From Opitutia bacterium (GTDB taxonomy: Bacteria > Verrucomicrobiota > Verrucomicrobiia > Opitutales > Opitutaceae), in assembly GCA_947472765.1 (NCBI GenBank), contig CANJCM010000012.1, positions 1 through 64,000 on the forward strand: a stretch of DNA of 64,000 nucleotides. The letters run 5' to 3'. Numbering within the stretch: the stretch's first letter is position 1; each line of letters opens with the position of its first letter. The position numbers were made by a program, and so were the translations under genes. Below, in pieces: positions 10,133 to 18,736 of this stretch. The notes beneath the pieces are model-generated. The model did no database searches. It was not told where the DNA came from and saw nothing but the letters and a program-made list of their open reading frames with translations.

Positions 10133-11170
10133 CTAGCGGCGCGGGCGGATGATCCGTTCCAACTCGCGCACCGTGTAGCGCCCGGGTCGCTCACGCCGCG
10201 CGGCCATCGTGGCAATGACTTCGGCCACGCCTCGGTTCCAAGGCGTCGGCAGTCCGAGACTTTCGCCCAGTTGGACGATGACGCCGTTGAAATACGGCGT
10301 CTCCACGCTGCCGCGACGGCGATACAAACTCTGCCAGGTGGAGTCCGGAATGAGTCCCGCACTCGCCGCGTCTGACGGCACCACCAGTTGACCGCAGGCC
10401 TCCGCGGTGCGGCGGCGAAATTCTGCCAGCGGCTCGACGCTGAGCCCGCTGGCCCGCAGCACCCGGGAGGCTTCCGCCCGGAGCTTTGCCACCAGGAGCG
10501 CGGCCGCCGCGGGCTGGTTGGTGATGGCGATGACAGCGTTCGCCATGTTCACGATGAACTTGGCCCGCTTGCATGCCATGACGTCGGGCGAGGTCTGGAC
10601 GGAGAAACCGGCCCGCTTGAAGTCCCGGGCCACACGGCGCGCCAGCGAATCCAGCCCCGAAGGATAACGTCCAATCTCCAGGTGACCGTGGCTCCGACCG
10701 GTCGCATGAACCGCTTCGCCCGGGCGCACAAAGATGCCGTCGATCACGACCGCAACGCCATACACGCGATCAAAGAACAACGTCGTCTGCGGCTCGTTGA
10801 GGAATGAGTTCTGCGCGCAGAAGATTGGGAGACTTCGCGGGGCACCGGCGGCCCGAAGCTGACTGAGGCAGCGCAGCGTTTGCTGCGACTTCGCACAGAG
10901 CACCACCACATCGTCGGGCCGAAACGGCCGGACGTCGCGCGCCCGGGTCACGGCGCGGATCTTCAGGTTCAGCGTCTCCTGCGGCAGACGCAGCGTCAGG
11001 CCGCGGCGGCGAATCGCCTGCACGTGCGCGGCCGGACCGACGAGCACGACTTCGCCGCCGAGGCGGTGCAGGTGTCCTCCGAGAATCGAGCCAATCGCGC
11101 CGGCTCCGTAAATGATGTAGCGCACGGCTGACTCGTGTGGGGAAAATTGGCAGACGGGACGAGTACTCAT
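10133..11170 (-). CDS. Ketopantoate reductase family protein (PanE/ApbA)
   Basis: NAD(P)H-dependent 2-ketoacid reductase family, 345 aa from ATG, or 330 aa from a GTG at 11125 that starts right at the Rossmann strand (VRYIIYGAGAIGSILG). The GxGxxG motif, VVLCAKSQQT in the second half of the NADP domain, and the central CAQNSFLNE (family pattern QNG) are visible. The C-terminal all-alpha domain carries KFIVNMANAVIAIT, equivalent to the PanE catalytic K and N region. It may act on ketopantoate or another 2-oxoacid; many genomes carry several paralogues. It is divergent from the sugar ABC operon with only about 70-115 bp between starts. Confidence 0.82.
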   Translation of the reverse strand: MSTRPVCQFSPHESAVRYIIYGAGAIGSILGGHLHRLGGEVVLVGPAAHVQAIRRRGLTLRLPQETLNLKIRAVTRARDVRPFRPDDVVVLCAKSQQTLRCLSQLRAAGAPRSLPIFCAQNSFLNEPQTTLFFDRVYGVAVVIDGIFVRPGEAVHATGRSHGHLEIGRYPSGLDSLARRVARDFKRAGFSVQTSPDVMACKRAKFIVNMANAVIAITNQPAAAALLVAKLRAEASRVLRASGLSVEPLAEFRRRTAEACGQLVVPSDAASAGLIPDSTWQSLYRRRGSVETPYFNGVIVQLGESLGLPTPWNRGVAEVIATMAARRERPGRYTVRELERIIRPRR

Positions 11171-11239
11171 TTTGCGGGCCACGCCGGTTTTTCCGCTGGC
11201 GCCGGCCCTCGGGACTTCATCACCTTTGGGTTCCCCTGG

Positions 11240-12742
11240 ATGGCCCCACCCCTGCTCGAACTCCGCCAGCTCGCCAAGTCCTTCGGCGGCGCCCGCGCCC
11301 TGCGGGGCGTCGATTTCGATCTCCAGGCAGGCGAAGTACACGCGCTGCTGGGCGAGAACGGCGCTGGCAAGAGCACCCTCATCAAGATCGTCACCGGGGC
11401 TCACCAGCCCGATCGCGGCACGATCCGCGTCGCCGGCGAACTCGTGGACCACCTCACCCCGGCCACCGCCCACGCCCGCGGCATCGCCTGCATTTACCAG
11501 CAGCCCGCGCTGTTTCCCGACCTGACCGTGATGGAGAACATCGCGCTGCGCCTCGAAGCCGGGGCGCCGTTCGCCCGCGTGGATTGGAAGGGCCGGAGGT
11601 CGCGGGCGGTGGAACTGCTCCGGCGAATCGGCGCGGAGATTTCGCCGGACGCGGAAGTGCGTTCGCTCTCGATGCCCGAGCAGCAACTGGTGGAGATTGC
11701 CTGCGCCCTCGGCGCCGGGGCGCGGATCGTCATCATGGACGAACCGACGGCCTCCCTGACGCAGAAGGAGCAACACCTGCTCTTCGCGGTCGTCCGCGAA
11801 CTGCGGCGCAGCGGCGTCGGCGTCATCTACATCTCGCACCGGCTGGAGGAGATCTTCGCCCTCGCCGATCGCGTCACCGTCCTGCGCGACGGCGAAACCG
11901 TCGGAACGAATCCGATCGCCGCGATCAACGAGGCCGCGCTCATCCGCATGATGGTGGGTCGCGAGATGACCCAAATCTATCCGCCCAGTGAAGCGGCGCC
12001 GACCGAGGTCGCGCTCGAGCTTCGCAGCCTCGGTTGCGCCGAGGCCGGCGTGACGGACGTCTCCTTCCAGGTCCGCGCCGGCGAGGTCTTCGGCCTCGCC
12101 GGCCTCGTGGGCGCCGGACGCACCGAGCTGGCTCGTATTCTCTTCGGCCTGACGCCGGCGGACGCCGGCGAAATCCGTCTCCACGGCCAGGTGATTCACC
12201 CGCGTTCGGCCGTCGAGGCGGTCGCGGCCGGCATCGCCTACGTGCCGGAGGATCGCCGGCGACACGGGGTCGTGCTCGAACTGCCCATCGCCCATAACAT
12301 GACACTCGCCGTGCAACGGCGGTTGTTTCCCCGCGGCTGGCTGCGGACCGAGGCGGAGCAGAGTCTCGCGCTCGAGTTTATTCGCGACCTCGCGATCAAG
12401 TGCACCGGGCCTGACGCGCCCGCGGGCAGTCTCTCGGGGGGCAATCAGCAGAAAGTCTCCCTCGCCCGCTGGCTCGCGACGAAGCCGCGTCTGTTGATTC
12501 TCGATGAACCCACTCAGGGCGTGGATGTCGGCGCCAAGGGCGAGATTCACCGCATCATCCGCCGGCTCGCACGCTCCGGACTTCCCGTGCTCCTCATCTC
12601 GAGCGACCTGCCGGAAATTCTCGGCATGAGCGATCGCATCGGGGTCATGCGCGCCGGCCGGCTGGTCGGCGTCCTGCCGGGCGGCAGCGATGCCCACGCG
12701 GTCATGGCCGCGGCCCTCGGACAGGAGCAAGGCGCCGCATGA
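11240..12742 (+). CDS. Sugar ABC transporter ATP-binding protein (two ATPase domains)
   Basis: A 500-aa tandem ATPase of the carbohydrate uptake CUT2 group (RbsA/XylG/LsrA). Domain 1 has Walker A GENGAGKST near 38-46 and Walker B IVIMDEPTASL near 160-170. Domain 2 has a degenerate Walker A (GLVGAGRTEL near 290), the signature LSGGNQQKVSLARWL near 397-411 and Walker B LLILDEPTQGVDVG near 420-433. An active and a degenerate site is normal for CUT2 ATPases. It overlaps the first permease by 4 bp (ATGA). The start at MAPPLLEL puts the first strand at residue 5. Confidence 0.93.
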   Translation: MAPPLLELRQLAKSFGGARALRGVDFDLQAGEVHALLGENGAGKSTLIKIVTGAHQPDRGTIRVAGELVDHLTPATAHARGIACIYQQPALFPDLTVMENIALRLEAGAPFARVDWKGRRSRAVELLRRIGAEISPDAEVRSLSMPEQQLVEIACALGAGARIVIMDEPTASLTQKEQHLLFAVVRELRRSGVGVIYISHRLEEIFALADRVTVLRDGETVGTNPIAAINEAALIRMMVGREMTQIYPPSEAAPTEVALELRSLGCAEAGVTDVSFQVRAGEVFGLAGLVGAGRTELARILFGLTPADAGEIRLHGQVIHPRSAVEAVAAGIAYVPEDRRRHGVVLELPIAHNMTLAVQRRLFPRGWLRTEAEQSLALEFIRDLAIKCTGPDAPAGSLSGGNQQKVSLARWLATKPRLLILDEPTQGVDVGAKGEIHRIIRRLARSGLPVLLISSDLPEILGMSDRIGVMRAGRLVGVLPGGSDAHAVMAAALGQEQGAA

Positions 12743-13683
12743 ACCGCTATCTGCGCGAACTCTCGGTGGCCGGAGCCCTCGGGTTGCTGCTGCTCGCCAT
12801 GGCGATCTTCGCGCCCGGATTTTATCAACCGCAGCCGTTGCTCTCACTCGCGACGCGCGAAGCCCCGACGCTGGTCGTGGCTTGCGGGATGGCCCTGGTG
12901 ATTCTTTGCCGGCAAATCGACATCTCGGTCGGCTCGCAGTTTTCCGTCTGCGGCGTCGCGGCCGGACTGATGGCCGCAGCCAAGGTCCCGCTCTTTCTCG
13001 TGGTGCCCGCCGCGATCGGGATCGGCGCCCTGCTGGGCGCGATCAACGGCGTCCTGATTGCCGGCCTCCAGCTTCCCTCGATCGTCGTGACCCTCGCGAT
13101 GATGGTCACGCTGCGCCAGGGGTTGAACCTCCAGCAACAAGGCGTGTTCGTGAATCTGCCGGATGGAGTGCAGTGGTTCGGTCTGAGCCAGCTCCAGGGA
13201 CAGTGGCTGGTTGTGGCCATCGCGGTCCTGCTCACCGTCCTCCTCGGCCTCGCGCTTCGCCGACTGACCGCGGGACGCTGGGTGTACGCGATTGGCAGCG
13301 ATGCCGAGGCGGCCCGGCTCGCGGGGATTCGGCCGCAACTCGGCACCTTCCTCGTCTTCGTGGTCATGGGCGCGCTGACTGGATTCGCGGCGGCGCTCAA
13401 TCTCGTACAAGCCCCGCAAGTCCAACCGCTCTCCGGCAGCGGACTCGAGTTGAAGGTGATTGCGGCCGTGGTGGTCGGCGGCGTCGCGATTTCCGGCGGC
13501 CGTGGGAATCTTTGGGGCGTCTTCGTTGGCCTGCTCCTGCTCGCGGCGATCGCGCCTGCCCTCATCCATCTGCGCATCGAGGCCTACTGGGAAAAGGCGA
13601 TCCAGGGCACGATCATCCTCCTCGCGGTCGTCACCGACAGCATCCGGGGCCGTGCCCCGAAGCATCCGGCCCGCAGTCATTGA
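12739..13683 (+). CDS. Sugar ABC transporter permease (CUT2, RbsC/LsrC type)
   Basis: A 314-aa inner-membrane permease with about eight to ten hydrophobic segments. It contains the family-typical early motif ALVILCRQIDISVGS near 52-66 and YAIGSDAEAARLAGI near 184-198 (EAA-like loop contacting the ATPase). The ATG overlaps the ATPase stop. It is the first of two non-identical permeases, as in LsrC/LsrD and RhaP/RhaQ systems. Confidence 0.92.
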   Translation: MNRYLRELSVAGALGLLLLAMAIFAPGFYQPQPLLSLATREAPTLVVACGMALVILCRQIDISVGSQFSVCGVAAGLMAAAKVPLFLVVPAAIGIGALLGAINGVLIAGLQLPSIVVTLAMMVTLRQGLNLQQQGVFVNLPDGVQWFGLSQLQGQWLVVAIAVLLTVLLGLALRRLTAGRWVYAIGSDAEAARLAGIRPQLGTFLVFVVMGALTGFAAALNLVQAPQVQPLSGSGLELKVIAAVVVGGVAISGGRGNLWGVFVGLLLLAAIAPALIHLRIEAYWEKAIQGTIILLAVVTDSIRGRAPKHPARSH

Positions 13684-13686
13684 CCG

Positions 13687-14748
13687 ATGAGCGTCGCCAC
13701 CCCCACGTCCCCTGCTCCCCGCGCCTGGCTCGCGCTGCTGCGACGGCACGAGACCATTCTCCTCCTGGTCCTGGTGGCGGAGTGGCTGTTCTTTTACTGG
13801 GCCGGCACGAGCACGAACCGCCGCGGCGTGGTCGTGGGCTTCGGCACTCTCGACCGGCAGTTCGACATTCTCCGACACACCTGTGAAATCGGCCTGCTCG
13901 CCCTCGCGCTGACCCCGGTGATCCTCACCGCGGGCATCGATCTCTCAGTGGGCTCGTTGCTCGGGCTGTGCGCGATCGTGTTCGGTGGACTGTGGCGCGA
14001 CGTCGGCCTCTCGATTCCCCTCGCGATGGCGCTGACCCTGACCTGCGGCGCCGCCGCGGGCGGGCTGAACGCGGTCCTCATCACGGCGCTGCGACTGCCG
14101 CCCTTGATCGTGACGCTGGGGACCTTCTCGCTCTTCCGCGGACTCGCCGAAGCGATCACGCGGGGCGCGGTGACCTATACGGATTTTCCAACCGGATTTC
14201 TCGCCCTTGGTCAGGAACGCGCTCTCGGGCTGCCGACCCAGGCGTGGGTCTTCGCGTTCGCCGCCGTCGCCGTCTGGCTGCTCGTTCACCGCACCACGCT
14301 CGGCCGCAGTTTCCGTGCGATCGGTTTCTCCCCCGAAGGAGCGCGCTATGCGGGCCTGCCCGTGAATCGCCGGCTCGCGTTCGTTTATATCCTCGCCGGT
14401 TTCATCGCCGCCGTTGCCGCGGTGATCTACACGGCGCGGCTCGGCCAGGCGAAGGCCGACGCCGGACTCGGATACGAACTCTTTGCCATCACGGCCGTGG
14501 TGCTGGGCGGCACGAGCATCTTCGGCGGAGCTGGCAGCGTGCACGGCACCCTGCTGGGTGTCGCTGCCATTGCCGTGCTCAAGAATGGACTCGCCTCACT
14601 CCCGATCGTCATCCGGCTGAACGCCGCCGAGGAGTTGTCCGGCGTCTTGACGGGCGCGCTTCTGTTGGTGGCATTGACGGCCAGCGTCATTCCCCGAATC
14701 GTTTCCCGACTTCGCCCCCGTCCCGCCCCCCCCGTTTCCGTCCCATGA
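13687..14748 (+). CDS. Sugar ABC transporter permease (CUT2, LsrD/RhaQ type)
   Basis: Second permease, 353 aa, with the same fold. LTPVILTAGIDLSVGS near 75-90 is the conserved membrane motif and RAIGFSPEGARYAGL near 210-224 the coupling loop. About 45 extra N-terminal residues form an additional hydrophobic segment. It starts 3 bp after the first permease stop and overlaps the binding-protein gene by 4 bp, so all four genes are one transcription and translation unit. Confidence 0.92.
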   Translation: MSVATPTSPAPRAWLALLRRHETILLLVLVAEWLFFYWAGTSTNRRGVVVGFGTLDRQFDILRHTCEIGLLALALTPVILTAGIDLSVGSLLGLCAIVFGGLWRDVGLSIPLAMALTLTCGAAAGGLNAVLITALRLPPLIVTLGTFSLFRGLAEAITRGAVTYTDFPTGFLALGQERALGLPTQAWVFAFAAVAVWLLVHRTTLGRSFRAIGFSPEGARYAGLPVNRRLAFVYILAGFIAAVAAVIYTARLGQAKADAGLGYELFAITAVVLGGTSIFGGAGSVHGTLLGVAAIAVLKNGLASLPIVIRLNAAEELSGVLTGALLLVALTASVIPRIVSRLRPRPAPPVSVP

Positions 14749-15725
14749 AAACCCCATTCCTGCGTTTCACCGCGGTCCTCGCCGCGCTCTTCGCCGTTCT
14801 CAGCCCCGCCCTCGCAGCCGACAAGCTGATGATCGGCCTGCTGCCCAAGTCCAAGGGCAACGGCTACTTCATCGCCTGCAAGGTCGGCTCCGACAAGGCC
14901 GCCAAGGAACTCGGCGTCGACCTGTTGTTCGACGGCCCCACCGACAGCAACGCCGCGAAGCAGAATGAGATCGTCGAGAACTGGATCACGCTCGGCGTCG
15001 ACGTCATCGCCGTCGCGGCGGAGAACAAGGAAGGCATTTCCACCGCGCTCCGGAAAGCGCAGCGCCAGGGGATCAAGATCGTAACCTTCGATGCCGACGC
15101 GATGCCGGATGCCCGGTCATTTTTCGTCAATCAGGCCACGCCGGAAGGCATCGGCTACAAGCTGATGGACGAAGCCGCCCGACTCCTGAACGAGGAAGGC
15201 GAGTTCGCCGTCATCACCGCGACGGTGACCGCCGGCAACCAACGCGAGTGGATGAAGCACATCGAGGAGCGGCTGAAGAAGTATCCGAAGATGAAGATGG
15301 TGGCGGTTCGCCCGTCCGATGACCTCAAGGACAAGGCGCAGTCCGAGGCGACCGCGTTGATGAGCGCGAATCCGAATCTGAAGCTCATCATGTCGATCTG
15401 CTCGCCCGCCGTCCCCGGTGCGGCCGAGGCCGTGAAACAGGCGGGCAAGGCCGGCAAGGTGAAGGTCATCGGCCTCGGCCTGCCGAGCGAGAACCGCCGC
15501 TATGTCCACGACGGCGTGACCGACAGCGTGATTCTGTGGAAGACGGAGGATCTCGGCTACCTCACGATCTATGCGGCCGCTGCGCTGGCAAAGGGCGAAC
15601 TCAAACCGGGCGCCAAGACCTTGAAAGCCGGAACGCTCGGCACGTTCCAAATCACCGGCGACAACATCGTTCTCGGGACGCCGTTCGTCTTCAACAAGGC
15701 GAACATCGATCAGTTCAACTTCTAA
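14745..15725 (+). CDS. Sugar-binding protein of the LsrB/RhaS group
   Basis: A 326-aa periplasmic binding protein with a clear signal peptide (about 1-23, cleavage after ALA-A). The mature protein has the type I fold features of the AI-2/rhamnose binding group: LLFDGPTDSNAAKQNEIV near 65-82, TFDADAMPDARSFFVNQ near 112-128 and the ending FNKANIDQFNF, close to LsrB and RhaS. The order ATPase-permease-permease-binding protein matches lsrACDB. No lsrK/F/G or rhamnose catabolic genes are adjacent, so the ligand is open. ATGA overlap with the upstream permease fixes the start. Confidence 0.9.
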   Translation: MKTPFLRFTAVLAALFAVLSPALAADKLMIGLLPKSKGNGYFIACKVGSDKAAKELGVDLLFDGPTDSNAAKQNEIVENWITLGVDVIAVAAENKEGISTALRKAQRQGIKIVTFDADAMPDARSFFVNQATPEGIGYKLMDEAARLLNEEGEFAVITATVTAGNQREWMKHIEERLKKYPKMKMVAVRPSDDLKDKAQSEATALMSANPNLKLIMSICSPAVPGAAEAVKQAGKAGKVKVIGLGLPSENRRYVHDGVTDSVILWKTEDLGYLTIYAAAALAKGELKPGAKTLKAGTLGTFQITGDNIVLGTPFVFNKANIDQFNF

Positions 15726-15728
15726 GCG

Positions 15729-15749
15729 GCTCGCGCGGTGCGCGAGCCG
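15729..15749 (+). terminator. Hairpin after the sugar ABC operon
   Basis: A perfect 9-bp stem, GGCTCGCGC paired with GCGCGAGCC around loop GGT, starts 3 bp after the last stop codon. There is no U-run, so it may protect the 3' end rather than terminate alone. Confidence 0.45.
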
Positions 15750-15815
15750 GAGCAAGGGAAGTGGTGCCGATCTCCGACGATAGCCGTCTCATCGGAGGTA
15801 TCGAGCCACAGACTC

Positions 15816-16020
15816 CGGCCTTCGGGCACCCGTCTCGAGCCGGAACGAGGCAGTGGAACGAAATCGGCGGGTGTGGGCACCCGCCCTCCAGGGTAGGCGG
15901 ATCGTTCAGACATCCGTTAGCGTTCCTCTCCAAGAGCAATCCATGGAGGGACGGTGCCCCCACCGTCCAGGGCTGCCGAACATGCGACGGAACGTCCACG
16001 GATCGGTGTAGGGCCGGCTG
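15816..16020 (+). repeat. About 200-bp repeated element, family B, copy 1
   Basis: Aligns with 58437-58660 over its whole length with roughly 90% identity by eye, and with 16893-17068 in the opposite orientation. It contains two hairpins, GGCGGGTG-TGGG-CACCCGCC and GACGGTG-CCCC-CACCGTC. On the minus strand a frame stays open through the whole element in all copies. It occupies most of the 508-bp gap 15726-16233 with a family A pair. Confidence 0.8.
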
Positions 16021-16075
16021 CGGTCAGAGGCCGGCGCCACTCTAGAGCGGGTTGAAGAATACCGTAGCCATATTT

Positions 16076-16144
16076 GGGCGGGCACGAGGCACGCCCCGAG
16101 ACGAAATGACGATCGATGTAGGGGCGCGCCTCGTGCGCGCCCGC
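16076..16144. repeat. BIME-like inverted pair of family A hairpins
   Basis: Two family A hairpins in opposite orientation (16076-16099 and 16118-16144) are separated by about 18 bp. Similar inverted pairs occur at 50571-50649 and 52106-52194. No coding potential seen. Confidence 0.7.
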
Positions 16145-16233
16145 AATTTCTGGTCGGCTCCACTTCAACTTAATCTGCTCCAAGGAAGCGGAGGCGTCGG
16201 AACTACCCGATCGCCTCCGCCCCTTCGGCGGAA

Positions 16234-16629
16234 CTACCGACTCCGGTGCGCCACCCACTCGCGGGCCAGGCTGGTGCCGTCGGCCCCGGCCGGGCTTTCG
16301 ATCTTGCCGGTGATCGTGTCGCCTTCGAGACGACCCGAATACTTCGTCACCACCTTCTCCTTCTTCACGGTGCGATTGACCGTGAAGCTCACCACGTCGC
16401 CTTTCAGTGAGGCACTGGCGACTTTGATCGACGACTCCTTGCCGTTCCGACCCGGCGTGATGATCGAGCCGCCAAGCCGGCCGTCGGTGACAGCGAGGAC
16501 CAGTGTGCTCTCGGGGGCATCGCCGCCCGGACTGAACTTCCAGGTGCCGGAGGGATCCGCAGCCCAGACAGCCGTCGACAACAGGACAAAAGCGGCGAGT
16601 GCCGCGCAGGACTTGAACAATGATTTCAT
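16234..16629 (-). CDS. Small secreted hypothetical protein
   Basis: A 131-aa protein with a classical signal peptide (MKSLFK, hydrophobic core, cleavage after VWA-A near residue 23). The mature part is predicted to be all beta: SGTWKFSP, LGGSIITPG, VSFTVNRTV and GDTITGKIES. This resembles small lipocalin-like or 'SGxWxxxx' domains found in Verrucomicrobia and Planctomycetes. Function unknown. It is isolated between repeat-filled gaps. Confidence 0.7.
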   Translation of the reverse strand: MKSLFKSCAALAAFVLLSTAVWAADPSGTWKFSPGGDAPESTLVLAVTDGRLGGSIITPGRNGKESSIKVASASLKGDVVSFTVNRTVKKEKVVTKYSGRLEGDTITGKIESPAGADGTSLAREWVAHRSR

Positions 16630-16769
16630 GGGTTCGTGTTTTTTATTCGCGGTTCATCCGCGAACGCCGGCGAGTCCCGCGCTTTCTCCGCCCGACAACA
16701 ACGCCGCCAAAGCCCGGAAGTTGGGGGAGCACTTGGTGCGCGGTCGCCATGATTCAGCCTTAACGTTCG

Positions 16770-17220
16770 ACCTACCCCGCCCTTCGGGCACCCCGCTCGA
16801 GCGGGAACGATGCAGTCGAATGTAGGGCTGGCGCTCGCCGCCGGGCCTCTCCTTCGAACGGCGTGCAAGGCCTGCCGACGAGCGGCAGCCCTACACTGAT
16901 GGGTGAACGTTCCGTCCGACGTAAGGAGATCGTGGACGGTGGGGGCACCGTCCCTCCATGGATTGCGCTTTGAGAAGAGAGCGAACGGAAATCTCAACGA
17001 TCCGCCAACCATGGAGGGCGGGTGCCCACACCCGCCGATTTCGTTCCACTGCACCGCACCGGCTCCAGATGGCTGGCGCGCAGCGCCCGTGTCTGTTGCC
17101 CGGGACGTCGACCCGGTGCGCACCGAATAGCGCCGGTCTCTGACCGGCGAAGATCGTTAGGAGCGGCGTTCCGTCTTTCGCCGGTTGGAGACCGGCGCTA
17201 CTTCAATCCGCTCCGCGCGG
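16770..17220. repeat. Repeat-filled gap with family B copy 2 (minus orientation)
   Basis: The 596-bp gap 16630-17225 holds no gene. It contains an F-type hairpin region (about 16820-16895, GTAGGGCTGGCGCTCGCCGC and its complement), the reverse-oriented family B element (about 16893-17068, with both hairpins conserved), and an inverted pair around 17130-17205 built on GCGCCGGTCTCTGACCGGCG and GCCGGTTGGAGACCGGCGCT. Confidence 0.75.
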
Positions 17221-17225
17221 CACGC

Positions 17226-18377
17226 TCAGGTCTCGGAGCGCAGCACCTGCATCAGCGCCTGAATGTAGCCGAAGCAGAAGGCGAAGCCCTTCTGCCCGCC
17301 GGGATCGCCGACGATCTGCGGCACGTGATCGGGCATCACCATACCGTCGAATCCGACCTCGCGATAAGTCCGGAGCGCCCGCGGCATGTCGATGTCACCG
17401 TCATCCGGGAATGTCTCCTCGAACTTGAGGAACCGGCCGCGAATGTTGCGGAAGTGCACGTTGAAGATCTTCCCGCGACTGCCGAAATATTTGATGACGT
17501 CGAAAATTTCCTCCGCGGGATTCTCCAACATCTCGGTGACCGTGCCCTGGCAGAAGTTGAAGCCGTGATACGGGCTCGGCGAAGTGTCGACGAAGCGCTT
17601 CATACCGTCGACGGATCCAAGCACGGTGTGCACACCGCGCCAGCCGCGATCCTTCGGCATGCCGGGATCCTGCGGATGCAGCGCGATCTTCACCTTCGCC
17701 TCATGCGCCACGGGCACCACGCGCTTCAGAAAATACTCGATGCGGTCCCAATAGACCTGCTCGCTGACCGGACCGGCCTCCGTGAGCGCCGGCTCCTGGA
17801 CGGACTTGCTGTAGTCGAAGGCGCTCAGGCTCGCGCCGCCGCGGCCGACCGTGCGCTCGGTGCGGACGACCCCGATAAAGGTGAGATTGTATTTCACCAT
17901 CGGGATGCCGGCGCGGCCGCAATTCCGGATCATGGTGCAGATATCCTCGATCGCCTTGTCCCGCTCCGGATCCTTCGCGAGCAGGATCTCCGGCGTCTCG
18001 GCTTTGGTGATGTAGTTCGAGTTCATCGGGAGCGGCACGCAGTCCGCCTTGATGCCGAACGATTCGACGTGTTTCCGCAGCCGCTGCAGTTCGTCCACGC
18101 TCCAGCCTTCGATCTTCCGGCCCAACTGGCCGGTGCAGATGTTCGTGACGCCGAACGCCGCGAGCGCCCGGAGCGTGTTCTCCGAATGATCGTGCTGATG
18201 TCCGACCTTCATCAGGATCGGACGCCGCGCGCCACTGCTTCGCTCGGCCGTCGCCGCCGCCAACGCGGGAGATGAGACGAGTCCGAGGGTCGCGGCGCCA
18301 AGGGCCGCCTGGGTGAGAAAATCGCGCCGCTTCAACGGCGACGAGGGTGTAACGGAGCCGGATTTGGGGTGTGGCAT
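17226..18377 (-). CDS. Mannonate dehydratase homologue with Tat signal
   Basis: A 383-aa UxuA-family TIM-barrel protein. UxuA converts D-mannonate to 2-keto-3-deoxygluconate. Family motifs are HPQDPG near 250, NFCQGTVTEM near 290, VHFRNIRG near 318-325 and MPDHVPQIVGDP near 355-366, with metal-binding Cys and His positions kept. Unusually, the N-terminus is a Tat-type leader: KRRDFLTQAALGAA then an Ala-rich stretch ending near residue 36. Cytoplasmic UxuA has no leader, so this paralogue is probably exported. The start ATG gives MPHPKSG; the longer frame reads into the upstream repeat array. Substrate could be another sugar acid. Confidence 0.85.
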   Translation of the reverse strand: MPHPKSGSVTPSSPLKRRDFLTQAALGAATLGLVSSPALAAATAERSSGARRPILMKVGHQHDHSENTLRALAAFGVTNICTGQLGRKIEGWSVDELQRLRKHVESFGIKADCVPLPMNSNYITKAETPEILLAKDPERDKAIEDICTMIRNCGRAGIPMVKYNLTFIGVVRTERTVGRGGASLSAFDYSKSVQEPALTEAGPVSEQVYWDRIEYFLKRVVPVAHEAKVKIALHPQDPGMPKDRGWRGVHTVLGSVDGMKRFVDTSPSPYHGFNFCQGTVTEMLENPAEEIFDVIKYFGSRGKIFNVHFRNIRGRFLKFEETFPDDGDIDMPRALRTYREVGFDGMVMPDHVPQIVGDPGGQKGFAFCFGYIQALMQVLRSET

Positions 18378-18410
18378 ACGTGAATCGGAAGCTGGCACCG
18401 CTGAGTGAGC

Positions 18411-18736
18411 GGGTGAACCACTAATTTCGACGAGCGGAGGTGAACCACTAATGCTCACTAATTGAGCACTAATTCGAGCGAGACGTTGAACCACTAACTT
18501 TCACTAACGGGACACTAACTCCCGGCAGAGAACACAGCCTCGGATTCGCTTCCGAGCATCAGCGATTTCACTCCCTCCGGACGAAAGTCGCTCTGCGGAG
18601 ATCGAGTTAGTGCCCGGTTAGTGAAAGTTAGTGGTTAAAAGAGAAGCCGCCTAAGACGTGGAACCACTATTTGCTCACTGATATTCGATCCCTTGCCCGG
18701 GCTCGGATTAGTGACCGATTAGTGCCAATTAGTGGT
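18411..18736. repeat. Array of CACTAA/TTAGTG repeats, family E
   Basis: The 351-bp gap 18378-18728 is built from units such as GAACCACTAA, TTCACTAA and GGACACTAA at about 11-nt spacing, followed by their reverse complements (TTAGTG units). At least two large imperfect palindromes result. The same array type is at 25770-25952, and an ATCTGTGTCC-type relative at 40131. No ORF is supported. The 3' end overlaps the stop region of the DUF1684 gene. Confidence 0.8.

Noticed and set aside
11171-12847. N-terminal part of a 904-aa minus-strand frame covering the sugar ABC ATPase
   Set aside because: This part is antisense to a clear ATPase gene. Only the last 345 codons show a real domain (ketopantoate reductase), so the start was moved to 11170.
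11240-15725. Autoinducer-2 uptake system as a firm call
   Set aside because: The gene order fits, but no lsrK, lsrR, lsrF or lsrG homologue is present, and RhaS-type proteins share the same motifs.
14864-15755. Minus-strand frames opposite the LsrB-like gene
   Set aside because: No motif, and they overlap a complete binding protein with a signal peptide.
15715-15999. 94-aa frame within repeat family B as a confident gene
   Set aside because: It is repeated in three intergenic copies with two hairpins and no clear RBS; kept only as a finding, not as a CDS.
18411-18736. CRISPR array
   Set aside because: Units are about 11 nt with reverse-complement partners and no uniform spacers, and no cas genes are present.
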